The notes under the pieces are model-generated. The model was not told the DNA's origin and did no database searches. It saw only the letters and a list, made by a program, of their open reading frames with translations. Position numbers and translations under genes: made by a program. Source: Nymphaea colorata (lineage: Eukaryota > Streptophyta > Magnoliopsida > Nymphaeales > Nymphaeaceae). From it: DNA of 64,000 nucleotides. The first letter of the stretch is position 1; every line of letters starts with the position of its first letter. This document shows positions 25,233-37,700 of this stretch, piece by piece. The stretch covers positions 11,638,183-11,702,182 of the forward strand of contig NC_045148.1 of NCBI RefSeq assembly GCF_008831285.2, written 5' to 3'.

Positions 25233-27520
25233 AGCTTTCAAGTTTTTGCTCATGTACTTTTGTCCCCAGTTCAACTGAAACGGATGATTACCTTCTGTTG
25301 CAATACGTCTTGTGTTGGTTATGTTCATCCTTTTTGTCAATGACCATGTCAATGGCCAGGGCAACTAGAACATCTTTTGGTTTTTGCCTTCATGTTAAAA
25401 GTATTACCTTACTAATGTGATATTTTTGACGTTCACAAAAGCTTAATTTCAAGCATTTCGGTTTCAAGGCAGAGCTTTTTTCTTTGCAGGGAAACATAAC
25501 TAAAAGGGTTTGCTTAAATTGCCAAGTGGATAACCATTGTTACTATAACTAGAATTTTGAAATTGGTCTTCATGATGGTATTTTGAGAAGGCCTAAAAGA
25601 GTAGTTACTGCATCCATTAATCATCTTGCTGCTCATGTCTTCAACTGAGTAACTTCAGGGGAGTCGAAGGAGTTGGCACAGTAGAGATGGCGGCTCCATT
25701 TTCATGGGCATAGCTCAAGAACGTCTACAGAGGTTTATGATCACAGTTTTCCTTTAGGAGATGCTCTATGAAAATGAACTAATGTCAAACTCGTTAATGA
25801 ACACAGTTTCCATTCACTGTAGGTTTCCTTTTTTGTTTCTTGTTGGCTTTCATCGTATAGAAGAGAGCTTTTTTCACATGAAACTGGCTGCATCGTTGCC
25901 GCTTCCCATGATCGTCGTACCCTTGCAGCGTGAAGTCTATGATCTATGATGTGCTGAGATAAGCTTGCCACCATTAATTTGGACCATCATAATCAAAGCA
26001 AGAGCAATGTACCAAATTGATCAAACCAAGCTCTCTGAATTTCAAAGTCCGGCAATGGAAGGAGCCTATTTGGGTCGAGTGGAGCAACTGGTACCAAAAA
26101 TTGCAGTTCGGACAGTACGAACTAGCCCTTTAAACAGTGGGATCAGGTAGGAACAAGTCTGACCCGATCAAAACCCAGCCCATGAGCGACCCAGCTAATT
26201 GCGTTTCCAAACGAAAGAAAAAGGTTGTCAATAATTTATCTATTTAGTGTTTGATGTGCGGAAAGGCCAAGGAAAATGAGAAATAATGGGAAAACTAGGG
26301 AGTCTGACAACAAGCGGCAACCAGTTGCTACCGTAGCTTTTTAAAATACAACTAGCCGATGCATCTATACCGTTATCTTCGGCAGAGGACCATTGGAAAA
26401 CTTCTTCTCATTGGACAAGGCAAACCCCTCCTTATCGTAGCATGTAAAATCGTGTATTTTTCAAATTTTAGCTTTAATTTTCAACAAAAAGTTTTCTTCT
26501 TTAAAAAATGGTTTTTTTTTTTTTTATACTCTACGAACTTTTCTTTCCTTTCTTTGAGAAGTGTGGATTTAAGATCAAACACTCCCCCCTCTTTAATTCA
26601 AAAAAGTAAAATAAAGATCTTAACTTTGGATCTTAGATCAACATACCATGCCAGATCTACATCAGATCGTGAATTTCAAATCCCGATTATTCAAAGTTCC
26701 CCCAAGTAATAAGCATATATGTTGGAACTCTCAAGAAAAATACAAGGCTGACATTTTTTGGGTAAAAAGATATCAGCCCCTTCCAGATCCACATTGTCAT
26801 AAGTTGTTAAAAGCATAACACAAGATGGTTGTTACAATATGATCAATGAATCAAGTATTTTCTTTTCAAACTTCGTGTTATGTCGGCAACGTGACTATTT
26901 TTCTTGGTTGCTTGCTTGCTCTTTCACTGAGATAATCTTGCTGAGACTCGTAGATTCAGTGGGCTCTAATATTAATGAAGTGTCAAAAGAATCAGTATTT
27001 TGATCGGAGGATGAACATGCCTTTTTCATTCTCCACCATGGCCCTTGTTGTATACGTAAATGCAAATTAACTTCGGCTGTCTGTTAGTTTCAACCTTCAT
27101 TAATTTTTTTAGGCGCATATTTTTTCGTTTCATGTTATGCAAAATTATGTGAAATCCCCACCTTCTTCTTTTTGGCGGATTGTATATTTTCTAATTCGTA
27201 TATTATTCCATCTTTTTATTATTTCAACGTGCTTCTTTCTTTGCGTCATAATTTTTTCTTCCATTCACGTTTTGATTTATTTCTTATTGGGAGCGCCAAT
27301 CAGTACTTCTTCCAAACTCTTGAGTAATTTCTGAATGGCATGGTGCAAATTTTGTTATTACCAAAATTGAGACTGTGCGTTTACTTTCTGGTTTGCCATA
27401 CATGGAGAAAATTTTGAGAGCATATATCAAGATGTAATTTCCGATGTTTTATATTTGATTGAATTTTCTTTGCTTTTCCTCTCATGTATTATTGTCCATT
27501 TCACTCCTTTCCCACAATTT
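25233..27520. other. Intergenic between REM-B and the broken REM-C
   Basis: No gene recognised. The first about 400 bases are the REM-B 3' flank. The sequence at 26340-26720 is T/A-rich. No B3 first exon (FFKVLIGDF-type) for the following broken copy was found here. Confidence 0.5.
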
Positions 27521-28713
27521 CCTTTGCATTTAAATGCTTACTATATTCCTCCTGCTTTTCTAAGCTATATAAAGGAAAGTAAGGGTAAGATTGCCACTTT
27601 GCACGATTGCATGGGGAAAACTTGGAGTATAAAGATGGACAAAGATGATTACTCTATGTTTCTTAATGAAGACGGTTGGAGAGAATTGGCAGTCTCAAAC
27701 ATTGTAATATGGAGATGTTCTGTATTTCAAGTATAACGGTGATTTAGATTTCGATGTTAAGATATTTGGCGTGACAGCTTGCGAAAAGACATTTTTCAAT
27801 ACTACCAAAGTGGAAGAATGGAAGGAAAAAAAAATCTAAAGAAGAAAACTTCGGCCCCACACAAGAAGTTGGAGAAGAAGGTCATGAACATGAACCACAT
27901 GATATTTCCTATGTTTGTGTCTTCTGATAAATTATTGTTATTGTTATTGCAAATTGGATAGTATTGCACAAACTACAAACTTTGGTGTCATTAAAAAAAT
28001 TGGTGCAAATTTTATGTGCACTATTTATGCATGAATATGAAGCCAACCAATCTTAAGTCGACATAACAATAACAAGGTTTGGACCTAAAATTTTGATGAT
28101 AAATTAATTATAATTTGGTAAAATTTTTCTATTATTTTTTTTTTTGGGTTCCTATCGGTCCGGAATTTAACTATATATGATGATAGATGTTCCTTGTGGC
28201 ACGTTTTATGGTACAATCATTCGATCATTTGTCATCCAAGGTTGACAAGTTCTGTTTTAGATTGCAAATGTCATACATTCCAAACCTTTCAGTATACACA
28301 CTTGTGATCAGAATAAAGTTACCTTTTACTTTTGTTCTATTGCTAACATTGTTTACATGATTAGAATTGCTCTTTCTTAGATGAATGGGAGGGGAATTCC
28401 CCAGCCCGCTTTTATCGATCGGATTAAAATTGCTCATTAATTACTGGTGCTTTTCATGTCATTTATGCAGAACATTCCAATGAAATTCTCTCGTCCCCTT
28501 CAGTTGAGTCCAATGTCCGCGGTGCTGCAGAGTCAAAACGAGGTCGTCAGTATAACGAGGGCCACCAGCAGATTCTGGTTGACTGGTGGCTGGGGATATT
28601 TCTCGCTCGACCATAACCTGGAGGTGGGAGATGCTTGTGTCTTTGAGTTGAGAAAGAAGGTCCATATTTGCAGGGTAGTGAACGAGATAACACCACTTGT
28701 TCTAGAAAAGTGA
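27521..28713 (+). pseudogene. Broken REM-family B3 gene (REM-C)
   Basis: This is a decayed third B3/REM copy. A first part (27540-27700) reads IPPAFLSYIKE, TWSIKMDKDDYSMFLNEDGW and RELAVSN. The frame then shifts near 27703-27710 and continues as GDVLYFKYNGDLDFDVKIF and ACEKTFF. A second shift lies at the A-run near 27830. A clean acceptor (TTATGCAG) at 28470 begins the second B3 half, 28471-28713: NIPMKFSRPL, WLTGGWGYFSLDHNL, GDACVFEL, then a stop. The exon with the conserved N-terminus is missing, no AG acceptor precedes IPPAF where REM-B has one, and the middle of B3-2 is shortened. I treat it as a pseudogene; expression of the 3' part is not excluded. Confidence 0.78.
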
Positions 28714-29007
28714 GCAAGAATATTATTCTTGTTTATGCACGTGAAAAAAACTTGTGTATATAGCTTTAAACTGTATTTGCAATTACTGTTGGTTCTGGTA
28801 CCGTGGAGGCTTGAACTTGTTTGTTTTTCATCTTTCAACCAGTTTACATGTCATTGTTATATATGGGAGCAAAGATTTCAGTTGGATTCTCAGCATAGTT
28901 CATATTTGGATATGTTCTTAGAAAATTTTATAAATTCTGTCCTTCTTAAGTGGTAGAACAAGATGGTACCCTGGTTCAATTGTTGAGGAATGAAACATGT
29001 CTAGATT

Positions 29008-29249
29008 GTTGAAATTAGAAAGTATATATTTAAGTGTGGTAGTTTTCTGATTATTTAAAAGTTAGAGTCTTCTTTAATCATTTATATCTTTATGTGTCTC
29101 TCTTGTGTAAAGACTCTAGCCGACCCCTATTCTCTGTTTAAGTAAGAGATTAGGGTTAGCAATGAAAGAATAATAGTTGATTCTCACTCTCACTCTCTCT
29201 CTCCCTCTCGTGCTCTTGTGTTCCCTCTCTTTTCTCCATCTTTTCAACA
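29008..29249 (+). repeat. 5' LTR of the copia element
   Basis: The LTR begins TGTTGAAA and ends TTTCAACA, a perfect 8 bp terminal inversion, for 242 bp. It contains a CT-rich block near its 3' end. The sequence right after it is a primer-binding site, which fixes the right boundary. Confidence 0.82.
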
Positions 29250-29250
29250 G

Positions 29251-29262
29251 GGTATCAGAGCC
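29251..29262 (+). other. Primer-binding site (initiator tRNA-Met type)
   Basis: GGTATCAGAGCC lies one base after the LTR end. It matches the plant retrotransposon consensus TGGTATCAGAGC, which pairs with the 3' end of initiator tRNA-Met and primes minus-strand cDNA. Confidence 0.8.
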
Positions 29263-30391
29263 GGTTATCTCCATCCTTCTCCAGTGACGGTTGACGTGAT
29301 TTTCCGGCAACCTCTTCTCCTATTCTATCTCTTCTTATTTCTTTCATTTTCTTTCTCTACACTTCCTTTCTCTCTTCTCTCTGTTGATCGAGAAATAGTG
29401 GACAGCGTGGAAGGGGAACCTAATCACACATGAGAGGAATGTGTGATTAGGTCCCTAACATGGATGTAGTGCAGTATAAGCAACTACGTGGAAGTTGCGG
29501 GTGGGAGTTGCTGTGGAACAATTTTTTTTTTTTTTTGATTTGGTATGTGACTGTAAAGGGTTGTATCAGAAGTTTTTTTTTTTTTGGTTGCTACTATTGA
29601 AGAAGAAGTTCAGGCCAGATCACATTGGACGTTGCTGTGTGGGAGACGACAAGATCAGTTCTGAAATGTGGATCATATCAGGTCTGATAAAAGAAAAAAA
29701 AATTCAATTTCTGGACATCGATACATTAAAGCTGTGGACATCAACAGAAATTTATATGCACAGCGGTGAGGGAGTCTACATTGGTTAATGTCTTAAGGAC
29801 GTTTCTCTCTCAAGACTGTCGGCTATAACATGAACATTTGGGGACCTACACAATCTATTGGTACTTCCTTTCTACTCTCTCACGTCTGATTTTTTAGGGC
29901 AGACTTCTGTGAGCAAGTCTGCTCACATCTTGGAGAGATTCGTTTGCTCAAGCTAAGGTTTCTTAAAAACCTAGGTCGATGCATTCTTGAAGTCGTGTGG
30001 AGGAAACCAATGTCGTGCAGACAAGTTTGGGTTTTTTTTTTTTTTAGAAGTCGTGGAATGATGCACAACACTGTTTTCTTATGTCGCTGAAGTCTGAGGT
30101 GACATTGGAAGTTCTGAAGTTGTATGAAAATAAGTTTTTGTGAAAAAGTATACATATACTTAGAAAATGTTGACATAATCATCGCTGTGACATTAGTGGC
30201 ATGTGGCAGTGGTGCTGCGCATGATATTGTTGATTTCCACTTTGCTGATCAGCCCCTTGACGTACGACAGTGGTGCTGCGATTGCGAGTGATAGCGTTGA
30301 ATTCTGTGTTGTTGATCAGCCCCTTACCTGACTTATTAATTATAAGTTGGACATTCTTTTGTGTGTTTTGGTGCTCCCTTCTGTGTTTATT

Positions 30392-32233
30392 ATGGCCGAG
30401 ATTATCAAACCAGATGGTGGGAATGATTATAAAGGAACTGGAAATCCTTCCTTTTTTGGATCTACAATCACAGTTAGCATTGACAGATCTGAGTATGAGT
30501 AGTTTTTGGCACACAAAGCCTCACAAGCTTCAACTTCCACTACTTTGATTGATCGAGCTCTCTCTACGGGTACATCCACGCCTGATTCAAGTATCTCTTG
30601 AATTATTGACTCAGGAGCATCGAGACATTTCTGCAGTAGACTTGGTTTGTTCACTATGTTGCATAGATTCTCTCAGCCACGTCATGTTAAAATTGCAGAT
30701 GGCAGAATGTCACCTATATTGGGTTATGGAGATGTGAAGCTTTCTCAGTCTATGACCATTCCACATGTCTTATACGCTCCTGAGTTTCCCTCCAATTTGC
30801 TTTCTGTTAAACAGTTGATTACTGATTTACACTGTCGCATTATTTTTGACCCTGGTGCATGCTCATTTCAGAACTTACAAACTGGGAAGACTATTGGTGG
30901 TGACTATGAAAAAGGGGGCGTCTACATCCTGTTGGTTTCTGTAGGTCTTGCTGCTACCTCTTCTACATCTGATTCTACACTCTTTCAGTAGCATCTCAGG
31001 CTTGGTCATCCTTTGGGGTCCAAGCTCCGTTCCATCCTATCTCACCTTTCAGTTTCAGAGTCATTTCAGTGTGAGGCCTCAACTTGGCAAGCATACTCGT
31101 AATAGTTTTCCTTCGAGTCTTAGTCCATCAAGTCAATGGTTGTTTGATCTTCTTCATGTTGATGTGTGGGGTCCTAACAGGGTTGCTAGCCGATCTAAAT
31201 TTAGGTATTTTCTGGTTGTTATTGATGATTACTCTCGAGTTAGTTGGGTATTTCTTTTGAAAGAAAGGTCTGAAGTAGTACCTGTTCTTAAAAACTTGAT
31301 TATTGAAATAAAAACTTAGTTTGGTTCTCTGGTTAAGTGTATTCGCACTAATAATGCTTTTGAGTTCAAATCATCTACCTTAATGACCTTTTATGCTGAA
31401 AATGGTATCTCTGCCCAATTTACATGTCATCACACCTCACAACAGAATGGAGTTGCCGAACGAAAACATAGACAACTTCTAACTGTTGCTCGTACCCTAG
31501 TGCTTCATAATCATGTACCTGCATACTTATGGGATGATGCCATACTCATGGCTTGTTACCTGACAAATCGCTTACCATCATCCTCCATTAACAACAAAGT
31601 GCTGATTAAATTTGTTCATCCCAATCGAAACTTATTTCCTGTTGCACCAAAAGTATTTGGCTGTACTTGTTTTGTTCACATCCTTGGGCCTAAACGTGAT
31701 AAACTTGCTGCTCAAGCTATTAAGTGTGTGTTCATTGGCTATCCTCAAAACCAAAAAGGGTACAAGTGCTTTGATCTGATAACTCACAAAGAGTATATCA
31801 GTGCAGATGTCACTTTCTTCAAGTCTCAGTCCTACTTCTGTGTCATCAGGACTTGCCTATAGCCCTGCGCAAAGGCAAGAGACAGTGTACTATGCATCCT
31901 ATCTCACAATTTGTTTCCACTGACCACCTTGATGACAACTTACAACAGTTTCTTCATGCTATGATAGTCCATACTGTACTGACTAGTCATCAACAAGCAC
32001 TACTAGACTGTAAATAGCGAAAAGCCATGCAAGATGAAATGGATGCTCTCTTATAGCGTGGTACCTGGGAATTGGTTGATCCTCCTTCAAATTGTGATAT
32101 TGTTGGCTCTAAATGGGTCTTTACAGTTAAGTACCATTCAAATGGGTCTGTAGAGAGATATAAGGCTCGATTAGTGGCTAAGAGTTATACTCAGACATAT
32201 GGAGTTGATTTCATTGAGACTTTAGCCATTTGA
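30392..32233 (+). pseudogene. Copia gag-pol remnant (protease, integrase, RT start)
   Basis: A short gag-like start at 30392 (MAEIIKPDGG) runs into the protease motif IIDSGASRHF at 30605-30635, then VKIADGR and PHVLYAPEFPSNLLSVKQL. The integrase zinc-region residue LRLGHP follows near 30990, and the core has LLHVDVWGP (first Asp), IRTNNAFEF (second Asp replaced by Asn), and QQNGVAERKHR (Glu present), then the PKVFGCTCFVH and KCVFIGYPQNQKGYKCF motifs. RT starts with WELVDPPSN and SKWVFTVKYHSNGSVERYKARLVAK. Stops and the lost catalytic Asp make it inactive. Confidence 0.88.
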
Positions 32234-34736
32234 GCATCCAAGATCCAATCCAGATCCGACGTCTACACCAAATTAATTAATTAAGTTATTTTCTTGATTA
32301 AAAAGGCTAAGCCTAAATTAAGCCATATTTAATTGTAGATTAGCTAGTTTAATTGCATCATTAACTCGATTAACCTGGCAATCAGTAGGCCCTTCAAGAT
32401 TAGTGTGGCCCTTTGCTAAATTTCTCATCCAAGTCCCAACGGTTAACACCACTAGCAATGGATTTACTATCTTAATCAAGTAAGCAACTAAGTTGATCAA
32501 TCTTTTTGCCTATGCTACTTTCCAAATTCCAACAAGCCTTGGAATGGGCTCCATGAACTTTGAACAATTGTTTGAACGCTGAGTTACATTTACATTTACT
32601 AATAAATCGTAAATACTCAACCAAAGGTCCTGTCTAACAGCATTAGCCGATCTGGTACATCAATATATGACCCTTCCAATCTTCCTTTTGGGTCTTGTGA
32701 ACCATAGGATTGTTTTTTATATAAGCCTCCAATGTGAACCAAATTAATAATTTCATATATACGCTTGTTGTTACTGGAAATGTGCCACTTTTATACAAGC
32801 TTTGCTTTTTAGTTGTAGGCGTACGCCTAACCTCAACAAGCACACTAGAACCTAAACCCTCACCTTCAACCAATGGCCTTTGGCCACATTGGAAAAAAAA
32901 AAGAGAATTGGGAGAACTGACACCCATGAGGTTAGAAGACGTGTTCGCCTGCCACAACTCCACCACACCAACCTCCAGGCGTCGAGTACGTGAATGCAAT
33001 GACGAACCCTATGTTCGAGTTTATGCAGATTTCAAAACGAAAACAAACAAACAAACAAGAAAAAGTGCGGTTGTGTTTTGTGCTGTGAACTTGATTGTAT
33101 AATGACTAATTGGATAGGTGAAAATATACTAAAGCTGATATTTCCATACTTACATGATGATTTGTTTAATCGAGTCGAGCTCGCTTAAACCTGACCCAAT
33201 GATAACTTCATACTTAATTAAACCTGACCCAATGATAATTTCATACTTAATGATTTGTTTAATCGAATCGAGCTCACCTAAACCTGATTCAATGAAGCTC
33301 AACTTGGGGTCGTCCATTGATATATATATATATCTCCCTCCATTAGTTGTCCACACTTTTATCTCACACATTTGATGAATGATGAGTCGCTCTTTCTTTT
33401 TCTCATGTCTCCCTAACGTCTCTTTCTCTACATTTTCTCTCTCACAATGTTTCTTTCTCTACATTAACAATAGAAGTAACCTCCCTCTGACAACACTAAC
33501 AGACACTTTAACACCGAGGGTTGCGCCCCTTCCCTTCAGGAAGATCACAACTAAAACCGCAAACGACGAACCTCGCCTTGCATGAATGGGAGAGAGGCCC
33601 TATGACTAGAAACGCTCGGGGTTCATCGAGGCAAAAGGGCACATCCGAACTGGAACCATTAAACTCACCCTGCTGTTCAGTTGGCCAGAAAAAAATGAGA
33701 TAGCCCATTATCTTAAAAAACTGAGTTGATCCCCACAAATAAGGTAGACGCCAAAATTTTGCAGAACCACTACGCGGAAATTACAAAAGCTAAAAAGACC
33801 AGAGAGCACAGAAATGGCGACTTTGGCAAACAACAAAAAATCAGTGGCTCTGCAATATCAAAGAGGACAGTAGACTCAAACAAGTTCACCAACATTAAAA
33901 TTGACTGTACTTCACTCATCATCCGAATAGCTGAACTTTATAGAATGCGATTGAAGATCAATCAAGCCACCTCTATAACTCCCCCGCTTCTTTTTTGTCT
34001 TTTCATGACGGAAGTCCCTATGGAATTGCCAGAGAATAAAAGACATAAATCAGAAGAAAAAACAAGCACATAACGATAGCACCATACAAATTACGACTTT
34101 GTTTTCATCCTTATTTTGATAAAACATGCGGAACAAGTATTGCCGTTAAAATATTCATTCTGACCGAGTACAAGAACAAGAAAGGTCACTAAAGTTCTTT
34201 CGGTTGCTGAACAGAACTATTTCATGAGCAAGTGTTCTGTTCTGCGTGTTACACTGTGGAAGATGGAACACCCGGAAGAGATAAAAAGCATTCCTATAGA
34301 ACACACGTTCTCTCAATATTTGTTATTTGGTAGAATATTCACTAACAGGAAAATTGGCAATATGAGAAGACTAATGTTCCCGCAATCAAATAACTACTCC
34401 CCAAGAACATAAAATTTATAGGAGAAGAAAAAAAATGTGCTTCCAATGTTTGTGAGGATTAGTAGTTTTAGAAAGATTCAGTCTTTCTGGACACAGCTTC
34501 CAAAAACATAGAACCAGTTGTCAGAAAAAGCATGTTCCCCTGCCCAAAACGGATAAAGCAAATCTCAACTGGATGATACAGTGTCATAAAATAACAGATA
34601 CACAACTTCCCAGTCCATTTTATCGATGCAGAGGAAAAAAAACACCGAGGACCAAAATGGGGAACAGAATTTGAATTCCATAAAAAGATTAGGCAGTACA
34701 TTCAAATAACAGTGATGGTACGGTAAAGAATAGTAC
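32234..34736. other. Intergenic between copia element and LisH/SRP40 gene
   Basis: No gene recognised. I searched both strands for the last SRP40-domain exon of the neighbouring gene and did not find it. A (TA)n run lies at 33320-33334, and repeated ATCGAGTCGAGCTC words lie at 33154-33300. At 34190-34400 several GTTCTG/GAACA words recur in an AT-rich setting. Confidence 0.5.
33154..33297 (+). repeat. Short nested tandem repeats
   Basis: The unit GATTTGTTTAATCGA(G/A)TCGAGCTC followed by TAAACCTGA occurs at 33156 and again at 33250. Between them AAACCTGACCCAATGATAA plus TTCATACTTAA is repeated twice (33186 and 33219). The second copies carry a few substitutions. The GAGTCGAGCTC word resembles the hAT subterminal words, but no hAT end is visible here. 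Confidence 0.7.
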
Positions 34737-34740
34737 TTAC

Positions 34741-37700
34741 TTTCCTCTAACTTGACCAAGAACTTCTTGGGCCCTTGCCCCATAGCCAGATTCGGCACCA
34801 CCCTGGCATCCCGAGTAAGGGCAAAGAAAATTTCACAAAACACAGTTAGCACAGGTGATTGACAAAAGTATACCAGCCTAAAATTTTATCAACCAACTGC
34901 CTTTCTTTTATCTAACTCAAGCAGCTAAAAGCTAAAAGTAAAGCAATTCAAGTCTAACAGTCGTGTGCTTTGTCATTCCTTCAAAAGTTGACAACCCTTT
35001 TTAAAACTATTTAAAAAGAAATGCAAAATGACTGCATCATAAACCCAAATAAGCAAAAAAAACAAAAAAAATACCTTTGCCCAGTAGGAGTTGTTCTGAA
35101 GTCTTTCATCAGCAAAAGTTATTTCATCTGGGTTAACCCTCCGAAAAGCATTAACAGTTTTTGGCTGTGGAAGAACACAGGTGAACAACCAAAAGACATC
35201 CAAGTGCACACTAACAACATAAATTGATTACAATATTTAAAAATTTGGTATCTATGAAATTTTCAGGCATGAAACGAAATGATCAATAAATTGCGGTTGC
35301 ATGAAAAGAGGGAGTTGAAATTTGAAATTTTAGGCTCATCTCGGGTGCATACCTCTGCCGATCCTTTTGAACCTTTCTTGTGTGTTTCAGCTGTGTGGCC
35401 CTCAAGTTCTTTATCCTCAATGTTTCCATTAGCATGAACTTCACTGGCATTCAAAGAACTAACAGCTTCACAACATAAACCATCAAAAGTTGATTTACTT
35501 TTCTTTTTCTTATTTTTATTGCTCAGACATGTCTCGTTCAATGAAACTGTATAACTCGAATCTTGTAAAGCATTTACATTTGCCACTTTGGATGTAAGAG
35601 AGTCATTGAATTTCTCAGCAAATCCCTCCTGAGATGCTTTACCATGATTCAAAGAGGCATCTTCTTCTTGACAAGTGTAAGACTTTTTTTTCTTTTTCTT
35701 TCCATGTTTAGGCATTGTCAGTAGCACAATCGTATCTTTAGATTTGCCATCCAACCCAGTGCAGACAAACTTAACATTCTCCAATGCATCCCCCAAGTTA
35801 CCAAACTTGCAAGACATCTCATTCTCAACTTGTTTAGTATCTTCAACATTGCAATCATCAGAAATCTTTCTGTGTTTCTTTCTCTTCTTCTCTTTTGCTG
35901 CTGGACGCATCACACTTGAGTCACCAAGTAAAACTTTGTTACTGTGGTCAACTTCAGGGTCGCAGAAATTTAACATGTCTATCTCAATTCCATTACTTCT
36001 CTTTCTGTTATTCACTTCCTTAGATGCAATAACTTCGCTTTTGCCCACATTTATCTGAAGGCCACCAAGTGAATCTACATTTCATTTTACATCATGTCAG
36101 AAGAACTTGGTAAAACAGATAGTGCATATAACAATGAGTAGTTGTGCGTATAACAATGAGTAGTTGTGCGTATAACAATGAGTAATTGTGCCATGGGTGT
36201 AAGTTTTCACACATGCTCAAATACATCATACCAACAATCATTGAGTTGAACAACTAACCTATGAAAGTAGCCAATTCAATTTCTAAGGTGAAGGCATCTA
36301 AAGAGTAATTAGTACCATTCATGTCTTATCTGAAGATCAAGCGGCTGACATTTTTACCAAGGCTCTTCTCATAGGCAACTTCTCGAGAGGATGTAACAAG
36401 CTTAAGACGGCTGACATCTATGCTCTATCTTGAGGGGGAGTGTTAAATATGTTTAATAGTCATTTAGAGTCTTTCTACGACATTAGGAAGTTGGAGTATA
36501 TGTATATAAAATTTATCTTATTTTATTTGGATTGATATTGTAATATTAGAGAAGTTAATTCTACGATTACAATCTCTCTCTCGTCGTAACATATATCATT
36601 TTTTATATACGTATTTAATTGTTTAGTAGCCTTATTTGTCCATATTTATGTACAAATTTTGTGTATTAGAACTAGATTAGTCATGTGCACACATAAAATG
36701 GTCAGTTTTGTCACAATTTGGTCAGCTTACCAAACCGGACATGGTGTGTCGGAGAAGCACCAACACCAGCGCTAGCATCGACACAGGTGCAACATGGGTG
36801 CGGCAAACATTTAGGAGCATTCATGTGAAATAGATAAAAGCATAGCTACAGAAAACACGTTATTTTAAAAAAAAAATACAACAAAAGTAAATGCTGAAAA
36901 AAATGGGAAAACATACGCGTTTTTTTCAAAAAACGGAAAAATGAAAAAAAGATTAAAAACGCATTTTTTCGCATCATTTTTAACAGACAATTTTTTATTT
37001 CGGGTAGTGGCAGCAACTGTAACTTCAAAAGGTTTTAAATGGTAGTTTGGGTAAAAAATGAATAAAACGTAAATCTTAGAATTTAAAAACATTTTGACAA
37101 AGGGGAAAGTGGTCACAAAAACTGCGTTTTATTCGAAAATAATGAGTATAAAACGTGAAAAAACGCCAAAAAAATCAAAAACACAAAAAAATGGGTATAA
37201 TATGGGTATTATTTGAGATATGGGTATAATACGCATATAATACGGGTATTATATGTGTTTTTCCCATTTTTTCGTACTTTTTATTAATTTTTATTTTTTT
37301 ATAATTTCAGGATTTATTAAATGTTTTAAATGTTTTAAATTTTTTAAAAATACTCTGAGATTTTCCCAAGATATTCTCGAGATATACAACTTTGTCGTAT
37401 TATACCCAAGAAATTCTTCATCGTATAATACCCATACACGTTTTTTGTGACAATGCGGGAAACTAGTCGACGTGCTTTTAGGGTTTAGGGTTTTCAGATT
37501 TGGGGGAACGTTCCTATTTACAGAAAACAAGGGTTCCTTTCCTAGAAAGGGAGAATCAAAAAAGGATAGGTGCAGAGACTCAATGGAAGTTGTTCCAACA
37601 AATGGGGTTGAGGGTTGGTAGAAGAATCTATCCATCAGAACTTTGAGACCAATTAATGGAAAGGACATTTTGGAAAGGTTATGGAAAGATCAGGACTTTC

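Larger units (their letters stand above)
29008..32233 (+). mobile_element. Ty1/copia retrotransposon, 3'-truncated
   Basis: The element has a 5' LTR, a primer site right after it, a short gag start, protease, integrase and the first part of RT, in copia order (integrase before RT). Coding similarity stops abruptly at about 32233 within RT (after GVDFIETLA), and no RNase H or 3' LTR follows. Stops occur at about 30600, 31318, 32017 and 32056. Most of gag is deleted: the frame from 30392 runs only about 40 codons before reaching the protease region. Confidence 0.88.

Noticed and set aside
33391-33425. Minus-strand reading RHEKKKER as a possible last SRP40 exon
   Set aside because: It lacks the surrounding DF.../RG.Y.GG residues and sits in a TTTCTC-rich tract; no acceptor in suitable phase gives the family sequence.
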